A stretch of 64,000 nt of DNA from Muricea muricata. Taxonomy: Eukaryota; Cnidaria; Anthozoa; Malacalcyonacea; Plexauridae. Position numbers and translations under genes: made by a program. The notes beneath the pieces are model-generated. The model made no database searches. It was not told the DNA's origin and saw nothing but the letters and a program-made list of their open reading frames with translations. Shown here piece by piece: positions 12,101 through 23,770 of the stretch. Where the stretch lies: NCBI GenBank assembly GCA_963855995.1, contig OY979717.1, positions 12,775,001 to 12,839,000 of the forward strand, in the 5' to 3' direction. How positions within the stretch are numbered: position 1 is the first letter of the stretch; every line of letters begins with the position of its first letter.

Positions 12101-15100
12101 GACTATTGATTTTCCTGCATTCTGATTGGTCCAAGATTCACTGTCTCTGGGGTGATAGTAACTAGCCAGTGCCTATAGCTTTTTAATACAATAAATTTAA
12201 AGTGAATTTTTATAAAGTTGTGTGTGATATTATTTGTAAATACCTGTAAATTTATACTAAAATTTCGCCTTCGGCTCAGTGAATATAGGCTTGCAATCAC
12301 CTCGCCTTCGGCAACTAATTGTTAATTATGATTCGCTCATAGGCATAAATCTTCAAAACTGGCACTTTTTGAGATACTTTTACCTTGGTTAGCATGCAAT
12401 ATCATGTATGCAGTATTGTACAGATAACACAACACATAATACAGCACAGCACAACACACTTTAATGCATCACATCACAAGACAGTGCAACACAACACAAC
12501 GCAACGAAACGCAACGCAACACAACACATCACTTCACGACACAACAGGAAACTTATCACTTCCACACGTATCCGGATTTGTTGCATTTTCGACCAAGCAC
12601 GTGTATCCGAATCCGATACTTAAAGTAAAACACTCGAGCATGCAGCGTTGATGAATAAATTGGCAAAAATACCATGGTGGGCGATTTCTGCATTTTTACG
12701 CCATCGTTTTCAAATGTTTGCGGGCACAAGCGTCCACATTCTGGGATCGTCGCATTTTCAAACACTGTTTGAACGCTGCTTGAACCAGAACACTGTTTTC
12801 AAAAGTTTGCTGTAACGTTACAGAGTGCGTTTTTGTCGGATATGTGTGGACGCAAGTCCTAACCACAATAAAATGTTTATCTCTCATCCTAATAACCACC
12901 TTGTCAGAAGAGACATAATGCGTTGCTACACCAGCATGATGGACATCATAACCTTTCAATCGTTCTCCTATCAATCATACAGAACTTATGTCAATTAGCG
13001 CTTTCGACAGAACAGGCTCTAACTCGGATAATCAGAGCAAATCTTAAAACTTTACATACAAATTAAATTGAAAAGAAAATCATCGAGCCATGATTATTAG
13101 CGACAGTACTTTTTTGAATACAATTTAGTGTGTTATTTCGTGCAATGAACATGGTATAATACAACGGCTTCTGTGCTTATTTTTTAGACCATAATAAACC
13201 TTGCTAGACTATAGTTTAAGATTATACCTTACCAGTTAATGCTAGGAAGGTTCCAAGCTGTCCTTGCAATTTTGGCAAGAAAAAACTGCCACCAACGTCA
13301 GGGAATAAACCTGGCATAAAAATTAAAGGAAACTTAACATTGCGGTGGACTGTACCTTCCATGTAAACTGGTCCGAGATATACATGCAGGCTTTCAATTG
13401 TTACCCAAGCCTCAACAATCCAGCCAATATTTTCTAATCTCCATTTTCATCTACCATGATGATAAACGCATATTTTGAGGTTCTAGGTTCTACTTTATTT
13501 CTAATCAGATTAAAACTCTTATGAAACGGGCATATCTTGCTTGCAACACCAACCTATAGCTGTTTCAGGCATTGCAAACAGCGTTCTTTCCGTACCAACT
13601 CGAAAATGACCATGAACTGAAAGACCCACACCCTAAAACACAATGTTTTAAGAGTCATATTTATAAGATTTTACAACACGTTTTTGGCCTATTCTCAAAG
13701 ACTTTTGAAAACCATCACCTCTTGAAATAAATACGGAAACACATTCTAGAATGCGTCTTCTCTTCAATGTATGTCAATTCAACTTATGTCATATCCCTAT
13801 ACTATATACCTCAATGTATATATTTCACCTAACTTAACTATTTAAATTCAAATTAAATTTGAATGGTACACAAAGAATATTCGTTGAAGAAAATGGAATC
13901 TATTTAGTATCTTGTTCACGATGATGTATTTGACACTTTAGTTTGCCAGTTGTTTAAATGCTTACAAGTTTCACTTTTTGTTTGTCTGGCTGTATCACAT
14001 CATACACGCATCAGTAGAGCTTGTATGATCGTGATATTCATGTTAAAAATGTCATTTAAAAAAAATTAGGAAGAACGACCGGCATATGATCTGTCCTTAC
14101 GTACCCCACCCATGGTAATGCCATCAATAAGAGCAATATATGGAGTTTTTAAAGTACCTAAAAGATTAAAAACAGTTAATTGAAGAAAACATAAATGAGT
14201 TCACTTATTATTATCATTACCGTACTTTAAACACAAATTACATGCCAATGAACTAATGCTAAACTCATACCTGGGATTTTTTCTCTTTACTGGCCCTCAA
14301 AATATCCTTGACACGAGGTGAATTGCATATGCTAATCTCGTACCCAGAGCCTGCGTTCTTTTTGGCAAGGACAAACGCAGGCTCTGGCTCTGCACAGATA
14401 CAAGATTGAGTTGCATGCATCATACGTGTGATAAACTGGTCATTCACGTGACTATTTTGGTAAATGCAGGTGGCAGCTGCCATTATCATTTGCACATACT
14501 GTGCACATAAACAGACAATGAAGACATTCATTTCATTTATCTTACCAATGGCATTGTTGAGTTTGTACTCTTCTTTGAAAAAATCCTTTCGTAATGTGCC
14601 GCCCGTACCTAATATCCCCTCGTCAGCAACAGCTGTGTAAACCAAAATTTACACCAATTGTTAAGAACAGAGATCACATTTAGATGCCAAAAACGTTTAA
14701 TGTAAAATATGTTTATCAATAGTAACGATCTCAGGATTTTCTAATTTTCACTTATTATTTATTAAGTGTAATTCAAATCATTGAATGTACTTGTCAAAAG
14801 TCTGAGGCTGTGAATTCACTGCGCACGTAGAATGTCACAACCTGTAACAAATGTGCAGGCAAGCTGTCAATATGTTGTGCAAACATAACTTATTGAAAGC
14901 TCATTTGTGAACAAGGGAAATGCACTAACTGGTCCATATACTACTACACTATGGTCCTTGCTGCACTTGCGAAAATTTTCCCATTGTACTTGGGACTATG
15001 ATCCGAGCACTATGAAGCTGACATTTGTATTCAGCTGGAACCAGCCCAACTACAATGAATGCACTAGGGTCAGTTGTATGAAAGGTGAATGGCGGTATCC

Positions 15101-16190
15101 ACCAGACAGTGATTTTTTTATCTCTTGTAAGTTCAATACCCTTAAAGCGATATCACTCGCATCTTCATGAAACTCGATATGCAACTCTATAATAAAGATT
15201 AGACTTAACTCAGATCTGGAATCTTCAACCGCTCTCAACTGATGATCGGCAAAATCTGGTGTTTCGCGAGTGGTCCACAAAGGTGGTTCACAAGAGTGAT
15301 CCACGATTGTAGACCATACACTATGTCCACAAAAGTTGACCACAGACCCGGGGTTTCCCCCATGAAAAGGTGTGTAACAGTTTGTGTGCTTTTGTACCAT
15401 GTTACAACTAGAGCGCATGACAAATTGCAAAACTCATGCTCCTGGCAGCTTCCAAGAATACAATCATATTGTTTCATTGTATCAGAAATTAGATGAAAAC
15501 AAATGTTTAACACTTATTATACATAATAATTAATATATAGTACCTACCTCTCACATCGCCACCGGCACAAAATGCCTTTTCACCAGCACCTTTTATTAGA
15601 ATGGCTCCAATGTTCTCATCTCTTTCCCATTCCTAATTTGATAAACATATATTAGAGAAGCCAACACAATCCTTTGCAAAATGAAAATCACTACTGGTTC
15701 TCACTATTTAAAAAAAACACTATAACCAGCATCTGACAGTATGTGATGCCATAATTTTGGTATTAACAAAAGAATCAGTGCCCAAAGAATAAAGAACTGA
15801 AAAAAATTCAACAGTAATAACTGATGCCAAAAAACTGGTTTAATTATTTATTTTATACTTTTACATATTGATCAGTGGTATCAATTCACTGAGTGACGAC
15901 TTATTGAAATGTATAAAGAATACTTATTTTACTTAATCGACAGTGTATAAAACCACACTGCATGTGATTAGATCATAGCCAACATATGATTGGCCAATAA
16001 TAAGTTCATGAATTTTTATGAAACAACAAAAATCTAGTAGGCATAGTTTTACAAAATGTGCCAAATGCTGAAGACATACCATCAATGCTGGGTGTATCTT
16101 GCGAATCATTCCCAAATCTAATGCATTCAATGCATTTGGACGATTGAGAGTGATTATGCCCAAGCTTCCATTCACTTCTAACAGCACATC
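9149..16190 (-). CDS. HIBCH: 3-hydroxyisobutyryl-CoA hydrolase, mitochondrial (5' exon missing)
   Basis: Fourteen exons (minus): 16190-16080, 15632-15548, 14632-14546, 14157-14105, 13632-13554, 13310-13233, 12967-12900, 12026-11940, 11694-11648, 11552-11471, 11182-11168, 10386-10279, 10069-10036, 9264-9149; together 1050 nt, 349 residues, all phases compatible. The translation follows HIBCH end to end: [68 protein letters not shown] (oxyanion-hole and acidic catalytic region of this crotonase-fold family), [20 protein letters not shown] and [14 protein letters not shown]. The enzyme releases CoA from 3-hydroxyisobutyryl-CoA in valine breakdown in the mitochondrial matrix. The first exon, with start codon and targeting peptide, was not located upstream of 16190. 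One exon is only 15 nt (TINEM). A dead copy of the last exon lies at 6187. Confidence 0.93.
12425..12545. repeat. CACAA/GCAAC-rich simple repeat
   Basis: A run of degenerate 5-mers (ACAAC, GCAAC, ACATC) in the HIBCH intron between exons 7 and 8 (minus). It makes a low-complexity open frame that is not a gene. Confidence 0.7.
12560..12862. mobile_element. Possible MITE in HIBCH intron
   Basis: CCACACGTATCCGG near 12561 and the reverse-oriented CGGATATGTGTGG near 12837 suggest short inverted ends around a GC-richer strip with TTTTCAAA motifs. The ends are short and imperfect, so this is tentative. Confidence 0.35.
14344..14388. repeat. Short palindrome in HIBCH intron
   Basis: CAGAGCCTGCGTT (14345) and AACGCAGGCTCTG (14375) form a 13-bp perfect stem with a ~17-nt loop, about 155 bases downstream of the donor of exon 3. 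It is probably a small foldback insertion. Confidence 0.6.
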
Positions 16191-18513
16191 CTAATGACAT
16201 GCAAAAGAAATTAAGAAATATTATTGTAAAATATAAAAATGCAGACTTATTTCTTCCAACAAATAACTTACTTCAGTGGAACTACTTGAGATCATCCTCT
16301 AAATTAACAATAAGAGCAGAAATACAAATAAATTACTCCCACTTAAATATACCTGTTTATTATCTAATGTGGAATAAACGTGTGTTACGCATACGTGGGT
16401 AAAATAAAAATATCCCTGCCATCAAAGTTTAAGGTCCAGTTTTTGCTTTCATAAGTCTCTTGAAAATGACTTAAATTGTCAAAACATGACTAATTAAAAT
16501 GTTTACCTTATGGTAACCACAACTTTTAACCAATATAGCTAGGTGGTAAACAATTAGGAAATGTAACATTCACATGCTATAATTAGAGCATTAATTGGGG
16601 ATGTACTTAGAGCAATTAATTGTTATTCATCAATTGGATTTTAAATAAAAATTTGTCAAGCAAATACCCATCAATTATTGCTCTAATTAAGCCTGTGCCT
16701 GCTATAATTTTATCTTTTAATCAGAGCACTAGGACAAGACATAATTGGGCCATATTAGGATTTAATATGCACATTGTGAATGACCTCTGAAAATTTTTAA
16801 CCTTTCAGAAAACACTCAAGAAAAGAAGATCAAAGGGCCAAAACAAAAATTCGGAATTTTTCACCTAATCCCTAAGACAAATTGCAAAGATCAAGGGGAG
16901 CCAAAAATCATAACCCCTCAGAAGTTGTTTTAGTGCAACCCCAAGAAAACATTTTTCACATTGGTCCTTTTTGGTACCATTTCTAAATTATCACCTGTTT
17001 TTTGCTTTGTCAGCCTGCTATTTCAGTATTATTATTATAGGCATGAGACCTTTGCTTATTGGTTTTTAAGTTTCATGCTCCAAACTGGGCTACAAAGTCA
17101 AGTTGGTTCAAGTGTGATATTTTGGTATACATGTGTTGTAAATTCTGGATGCAAAACAATGCAACTTGCATGTACAGTACCAATACTGGTACACTTACAA
17201 TATGGTTCCTAATCAAGCTTATCCTTCGACCAGCAGCAATGCTACTTGTTGAAAGAACTTTTTTCAACCTAGAAAACACAATTTGACATGTCAATCCGCT
17301 CACTTGCCAATTTTTAAAGCACCCATACTTGAATATTGATCGCATCAAATAATGATCAAACTAATGTTGCTAGAATGCTAGTGTCAACATTATACTATAA
17401 AACACACAAAACCATAGAATCTTTCACTAATCACATAAAATGATACAAATTTCTGCCTGTCCATATCATTTCAGCAATGAAAGGTCCCAGTAATAGGTTT
17501 ATGTACAATGTACACCATATAATGGTGCATAATGATCAAAACTTAAGAACTACAGGTTTTAAATTAATATCTTTTATTAGTAGAATCATACTAGTATACT
17601 ATTGTAAATGCTGTAATTTTATTGGTTACTCTACTTGCTATCTATTCCTCGATAGATAGCGTGTAGCGAAACAATCACCTTCCTATAGAGATTTCTTTTA
17701 AAAAAATTGCTTAAAAATCACATTTTTTGTTGAATATTCCATGCTTGACCTCTGATTCTACTAAAACAATTAGATTATTCGCTCTCGAAATCTCGAGCTC
17801 GTAATCTGCACATGGCATATATACGAATCATCATTTACGAAATAACCCCTACGTTCTTCGAATCAACTAACAAGACACAATACAGGTACATGAACTTCGT
17901 GATTAACTTTAATTCAGTTTTATTTTTATAAAATCACGGCCTACATTTTCTAAAGACCCCAAGATATCATCACACAAGACATCTTCATTCATCATTTGAG
18001 GAGTATTCGGTTTGTCTCCACTGATTAATAAATCATGTACTCAAAAGACATACGTATTTCCAAGTACTACTCACATTATTAGGGCCAGGACAGGACTTCC
18101 CAAAGTCTACAATATTCGATCACAATACGTGCACGCAGAGCGGTTATTGCACGCTACAAAGGAAATCGAAACAATGGTTCAAAGTGCTACAGTAATAAGT
18201 AGCTGTACAATTAAAATTGCTCCCCATTCGAATTGAATTATTCGACTCGAAACTCTCCCCCCCCCCCCGGTCACGGTTAACCAAGGTGCGTGGTGAGTAT
18301 CTCTCTCTATATAGTTCAGCATAAACTCCTCATTTGAATTTACTATATCAGTAAATTCTTAAACGCCTCTGAATTTACTAATATAATAAATTCGCGACAA
18401 GCCTAGCCCTAATCCTAACCCTGAACCTAATCCTGAATGTTGATTTAGTTCTGTACAAGAAGGGCACTGTCACGGGACATTTGCCCCCCCCCCCCCCACA
18501 GCTAACTAAACAG
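16191..18513. other. Intergenic region upstream of HIBCH
   Basis: AT-rich sequence where the missing HIBCH first exon and promoter should lie. No segment could be joined in phase to the first recognised exon. A minus-strand open stretch near 17240-17348 (with the residues RLKKVLSTSSIAA) has a transit-peptide-like look, but no donor in the needed phase was found. Poly-C tracts lie at 18258-18269 and 18484-18497, and a TCCTAACCCTGAACC telomere-like trace at 18408-18435. Confidence 0.4.
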
Positions 18514-19079
18514 GGTGTATAAAAAAAAGGTAATCGAACTTTGATGTGCTCTACGGCGTTCAATATTTAACATACAGAAATAATTCTTACGTAGTTGGAA
18601 AGACCAGGCTTTTAGCTTTTAATTGTCATCGTTTTTATAAAATTTGAACAAAAATCAAGCAAATACAAATGCGATAAAAATTGCAGGTCTCCGTTGGGAT
18701 CGAGTTTATTGAAAATCTGTTGAAATTTAATCCCATTAGGGAATTAAATTACAAAATTAATTGACCAATTTTAGCTTAGATAGTAAACTTCTGGCATTTT
18801 ATTAGTGATGTTAATTGTTTTTCGTGACAGATAAATGATTAATGAAATTTTCTTTTCTTATTCGCTGCTCTAATATAATGCTCACAGGTGGAAATACGCG
18901 ATTTCGACCGGCTATTTTCATTTGATTTGTATTTGCCCAGCTTTCTTCAAATTTCACAAAAATGACGACAATCGAAAGCTAAAAGCCTGGTCTTTCCGCC
19001 TGCGAAAGAACGATTTCTGTAGATTGTATAATGAATGCGCTAGAGCACTGCAAAGTTCGATTACCTTTTTTTATACACC
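18514..19079. mobile_element. MITE with long inverted repeats, 566 bp
   Basis: The left arm (18514-18690: GGTGTATAAAAAAAAGGTAA, then TCGAACTTTG and TAGCTTTTAATTGTCATCG) pairs with the right arm (about 18895-19079) over some 150 bp. There is no transposase. A shortened relative is found at 42990-43315. Confidence 0.8.
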
Positions 19080-19375
19080 ATGTATAGTGCTCCAAAGATA
19101 TGTATCCCTATCCGATCAGTCTACATAAATAACCTTACAATATTACAGTCAAAACTAGTACTACTACATTACTATACCTTCCCGCTTTTTGTTCTGCTCA
19201 AAAAATCTTTATGTTTTATTTTCTTTTTAGATTCGCTGCATAAAAAGTGGGAGTAACTACAGAATACCCCGACACTGAAATCAATTTCTACTAAAGCACT
19301 CGCCTACTATACGCAGTCAGATTTATATGCCTACTTAAACCGCGTAGCAACAAAACCTACTTAGCCTACTTTACT

Positions 19376-19702
19376 GTGCAGCCTACACAACCTACACGGC
19401 CTACACAACAAAAAATGCCTACACAAAACCTACACGGCCTACAAACCTACACGGCCTACAGACCTACACGGCCTACAGACCTACATGGCCTACAGACGTA
19501 CACGGCCTACAACCCTACATGGCCTACATACCCACATGGCCTACAGACCTACACGGCCTACATATCCACATGGCCTACAGACCTACACGGCCTACAGACC
19601 TACACGGCCTACAGACCTACACGGCCTACACACCCACATGGCCTACACGGCCTATAGTACATACCTACACGGCCTACACGGCCTACAGACCTACGGTCAT
19701 GG
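19376..19702. repeat. 17-bp minisatellite, CCTACACGGCCTACAGA unit
   Basis: About 19 tandem copies of a 17-bp unit with variants (CATGG for CACGG, CATACC or CACACC for CAGACC). Because 17 is not a multiple of three, all three forward frames stay open and give Thr/Tyr/Pro-rich shadow peptides. These are not genes. Confidence 0.9.
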
Positions 19703-19744
19703 CTTTATAGGATACCCTAAAGGTCGAAATGTCGAGAGAGCACT

Positions 19745-20447
19745 GGGACCGAGTTGCCCCTGTGTTTTGTGTATCCCCATACATATAATAACTATCAATA
19801 TCGAGTCATTCTTGGGTTGTCACATTTCTCACTCACTGGGACTGTATCTACCTCACCAAATTTAGCTAAAGACGGAGCGCGTAGCGCGACAATCATTAGG
19901 GAGCTTAAGATCGACAACGCGGCAAGTTCGAAGACGCGGTGTCAATATATAAGTACAGAAAGAAGCTTTCTGGAATTTCATTGTTTTGACAACCATTTGA
20001 AGCTTGTTTTAGTAACAAAACGATATGCTTTCTGCTATAAGTTGGACTTCCAAAACACTTCTTACGTCGTAGCATGCTTTCGCGTTGCCCAAGGGACGTG
20101 ATAATTCTCAGTTTGATGTTCTATTAGGCATGGCTACGCACTTGAGAATACCCCTGGGACCACAAATTATTCATGGCTGTTGTCTTGTATGAAAAGTTCC
20201 TTTGTTATGAAGCCGCGTCGTTGAGCTGCCGCGTCGTAAATCTTAAGGTCCCTATTACTCGACCTTCGGGCTCGCGCTTTCGCTAAATTTGGTGAAGTAG
20301 ATACAGTCCCAGTGAGTGAAAATAGTTTTAATACACCAAAACAGTACGCTTATTGTCGCGCTACGCACTCCCTCTTTAGCTAAATTTGGTGAAGTAGATA
20401 CAGTCCCAGTGAGTGAGAAATACACAAAACACAGGGGCAACTCCAAT
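19745..20447. repeat. Inverted duplication around a ~450-bp spacer
   Basis: The strip 19749-19900 (CAACTC-like GTTGCCCCTGTGTTTTGTG, CACTCACTGGGACTGTATC, TCACCAAATTTAGCTAAAG, GCGCGTAGCGCGACAAT) returns in reverse orientation at 20346-20447, and a shorter third piece lies at 20280-20323. The spacer holds no gene. This may be a foldback element or a local inverted duplication. Confidence 0.75.
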
Positions 20448-20604
20448 GATAAATATTTTCAAATCGAGTACCGTCAAGAATAAAATGCCCCTCGCTTAGC
20501 TCGCAGCAATTATAAAACTTCTCCAAACCAACTATCTGCATCTAACTATATGCATCACAAACGTCAAAATTTAACATAACGTGCGAATTCGTAACACAAT
20601 ACTG

Positions 20605-20873
20605 CACCCTGACCCTAATCCCAACCCTAATCCTAATCCCAACCCCAACCCCAAAAACCTAACATGCATGAAATTCCCCTAACCCTAACCGTAACCGTAA
20701 CCCTAACCCTAACCCTAACCCTAACCCTAACCCTAACCCTAACCCTAACCCTAACCCTAACCCTAACCCTAACCCTAACCCTAACCCTAACCCTAACCCT
20801 AACCCTAACCCTAACCCAAACCCTAACCCTAACCCTAACCCTAACCCTAACCCTAACCCTAACCCTAACCCTT
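20605..20873. repeat. Interstitial telomeric repeat (CCCTAA)n
   Basis: From 20676 to 20872 there are about 33 near-perfect CCCTAA units (TTAGGG on the other strand), with degenerate ACCCTAATCCCAACC copies before it from 20605. TTAGGG is the telomere repeat of most animals outside arthropods and nematodes. With genes on both sides, this is an internal array, not a chromosome end. The long Arg-Val and Leu-Thr open frames through it are artefacts. Confidence 0.95.
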
Positions 20874-21405
20874 ACCAGTCGTAGGAGCCCAATAACCATG
20901 ATGTACATGTTGCAAGGAAATGATCGACTGCCATTTGAAATGTAAGAATTCAATCCGAGTACAAATGATGTTGCACTTAATAAGCAAGGTACAAAATAAC
21001 CTGTGCAAGAGCTCATGGACACAGCCTTCCTCTGAATGAAATTGTGCACATGTTTTGGGAAAAGCTCTTCATAATCAGAGGGTTCAAAAGGGAACAAACA
21101 TGACACGTCGATGTAAGTCTGCCCATGTATTCTCGTGCTGCCGGGCCAGCTTTGCTTGTTTCGACACCGACATTTTTGAAGCAATAAACAAACAAATTTT
21201 GAGCGAAATTGTTTTAAAACGTTCTTAATTAATGGTCCAACCACGTTTGTATTAAAATAAAATAATTACTATTGTGCGTGAGGATGTAATTATACCCTGG
21301 CTATTGCTTGCATACTGAAAAGGCTTATTACACGCCAACAAAAACATAGAAGTACATGGTAAAATTATCCCGAAAACAATCTACAGAATGTTTTAAAAAA
21401 AGACC

Positions 21406-21755
21406 CCTTTGAAATTGGAGTAGCCAAAATCATTGTAGTAACCTAAGCTCTATTAATTGCTCTGAAAGACCATCAATTCGTAAAAACACAATGTGGAAAA
21501 CACTTGCATGAGGGATGTATATCTAGCTTCTTAAAGGTATGAAGCATTTGAAATTAATTCAAAGCAAACAGAGCTGTTAGATTTATACAATACGTTGTAG
21601 AAAATTGTAGAATTTCAATTGCTTCGTACGTTTAAAAAGTTTGCTGAATTCCTCAAGTGTGTACCACATTGTGTTTGTACGAATTAATTGTATTTCAAAG
21701 CAGTTAGAACTGTCAGGTTATTACAATAGTTTTGACTCATTTCAATTTCAAAGGC
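21406..21755. mobile_element. MITE with ~100-bp inverted repeats
   Basis: The left arm (CCTTTGAAATTGGAGTAGCC, then AATTGCTCTGAAAGACCATC and AACACAATGTGGAAAACACT) pairs with the right arm ending at 21755 (TTTCAATTTCAAAGG). The arms are diverged but clear. No coding capacity. Confidence 0.75.
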
Positions 21756-21813
21756 GGCTCCTTGTTTTGATACACCCTTTATAGTACTTATACAGTACTG
21801 TAGACTATGCGTA

Positions 21814-21902
21814 TGCCCACGGCGTCGTTTTCACAAGCGTTTTGTATTGTTCCTGGATCCATATTGTTTTAAACAATAGAAAACGCTTGCGTCATCGTGG
21901 GC
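21814..21902. mobile_element. Small hairpin element, ~89 bp
   Basis: GCCCACGGCGTCG followed by AAGCGTTTTGTATTGTT (21814-21852) pairs with AACAATAGAAAACGCTTGCG and CATCGTGGGC (21872-21902). Confidence 0.65.
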
Positions 21903-22039
21903 ACTTAAAAGCGCCGTCAACGCAGATCGTAACAGCGTCTTAAAGAGTAACACCAACCTTCGACTCTCCAATTCCGTATTCATTAAGTGACAACCATGTA
22001 CAGAGTAAAAGTATTGGAATACAAGCTGGACCTGCAACA

Positions 22040-22682
22040 ATGGGAAGGCAAAATATGGCAACTCAGTGTGAATTGTTGCAGAACAGCAACGAAAAAGGTA
22101 GCTACCAACGTGAAGTGTCAACCAGTGGTAAGCACCTTACATATGACGAACTTGTTCAAAATTTTCTGCAAAGCAACACTGCGACAATCGAACGGTTGAA
22201 ACATATCGGATTATTGGCCAGTGAAACGCTGTGCCCAACATGTTTTACTCCAATGAGATGGACAACGTGCATGGACAGATCAGATGGTTTTAAGTACGAA
22301 TGGCCCCGCAAGTGTTTTATCGCGGCCGTTGAGGACAGAACTGAAAAGACATTGGTTTCTTTAATTCGCAAGTGGATCAAACCTCAAAGCATTATCGTGT
22401 CCGACTGCTGGAAGGGTGACATTAATCTAAGTAAATACGGCTACGTTCACGAAACCGTGAATCATTCTCAAGAATTTGTGAATCACACAGGAGGTCACAC
22501 AAATAAAATCGAGGGTCATTGGAGACAGTTAAAACTAGTTTGCCAACTCATGGTCGTAGAAAACATCATTATCCGTCATATTTTGCAGAATTTATGTGGC
22601 GATACATTCACAAAGATGAAGATTTATTTAGTGTTTTTTTAGAAGACATTAAACATACTTATAACTTTCAGGCGCACAAATG
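22040..22682 (+). pseudogene. Merlin (IS1016/ISXO2-like) transposase, decayed
   Basis: The open frame 22040-22642 has an N-terminal zinc-ribbon half (CPTCFTPM, then DRSDGFKYEW) followed by the C-terminal part of the ISXO2-like transposase domain: VEDRTEKTLVSLIRKWIKP, a second catalytic Asp in SDCWKG, YGYVHETVNHSQEFVNH and the catalytic Glu in HTNKIEGHWRQLK. The part between the zinc ribbon and this block, which in Merlin transposases carries the first catalytic Asp, is missing. Near 22538 the family-like reading moves to another frame (SYFAEFMWRY onwards) and ends at a stop at 22680-22682. The internal deletion plus one frameshift make it inactive. No terminal repeats were recognised. Confidence 0.85.
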
Positions 22683-22689
22683 AGTGTTT

Positions 22690-23770
22690 CAAATGTTGAT
22701 ATGTTATACTATAATGTAAAGTAAAACACTTCCCATTGCATTGTATGAAATACAGCCTGCTGCTTTTCCAAAATATATTTTGCACCGACACAGCATTGCT
22801 ATATAACAATGTCTTTCAGACGAGCTGAGTCATTTAAAGGATTATCTCGCTATATCTCGCTATAAGTATATCTCGCTGTAGGCTTGTAGGCTGTCAACAT
22901 GACCACTTTTACTCGCGGGGTATTCTGTACTTGTACCTAAAAAGTGTCCGTTGGACGAGACAGAACAAGATGCAGTCGTTACCTCTGAGAAGTCGGATGC
23001 CGGAAGAGAGAAGGTTCGTGTATTTTGACTGTAACTCTATGAAAAATCTGTTATAGTCAAATACTCAAATGTTAAGTGCAATTACAGAGAGATTAGAATA
23101 AGAAATGAACAAAAAAGCCACTAAAGCTGGACCAGTAGCCCGCGGTAATTGGCTATCGCGATTGCAGAAACATGGCCATACTTATGTACTGTATTCATTA
23201 TGTATGTCTTGTTCTTGTCTTTTTATGTAATGTAATGTAATGCTTCATCAGCATCGTTTATAAATTAAAATCAGATTGTCAGAATGTGTGTAAATGATTA
23301 GATTTCACGAGCCTTGATTGGCTGGAATTGGCATGATATATTTTTTCGAACTGAATAGATTTTTTAAATTTTTTTTCAAAAGTTTTGATTTTACATATAA
23401 TTTCCAAGACCATAATGACACCGATAAAAAACAACCAATTAACCCCCCTCTCTAATTTACCACTTAATGTATCCCTTATTTAGCGCACTAGCTAATATCT
23501 CGAACCAATGATCACATTGCAGCCAAAAGTACATTAAATGTATAGGTTTTTTATCTACTAACTTCGCTCGAAATTTCAATTTTTTCTCTAATTCGAAATT
23601 TTGTAGTTAAACCAGTTAAACCAGGGTTAAACCCGGTGCACCACGTGTATGGTGTGCTACAGGCACTACAGGTATTATGAGATCAGTGAGAACGACACGT
23701 TGCCGAAGAACGAGCGGTTTCTTCCGATGTCCGAGTTCTGATTCAGTCATTGAAAAAAATAATTGACAAA
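22690..23770. promoter_or_regulatory. Upstream region of ArfGAP1
   Basis: About 1.1 kb with no coding segment, ending at the ArfGAP1 start codon. It contains TATCTCGCTATA tandem words near 22850-22880 and a GAACGACACGTTGCCGAAGA-type GC-richer strip just before the gene. It presumably holds the promoter and 5' UTR, but no TATA box or initiator could be assigned with confidence. Confidence 0.35.

Noticed and set aside
12385-12651. 88-codon open frame rich in His/Thr/Gln
   Set aside because: It is read from the CACAA simple repeat.
17073-17348. Possible HIBCH first exon with a transit-peptide-like stretch
   Set aside because: No donor site gives the phase needed by the exon at 16190, so the link is not supported.
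19376-19865. Three overlapping Thr/Tyr/Pro-rich open frames
   Set aside because: All come from the 17-bp minisatellite.
20633-21244. 203-codon minus-strand open frame
   Set aside because: Most of it is an Arg-Val repeat read from the telomeric array; the rest has no family match.
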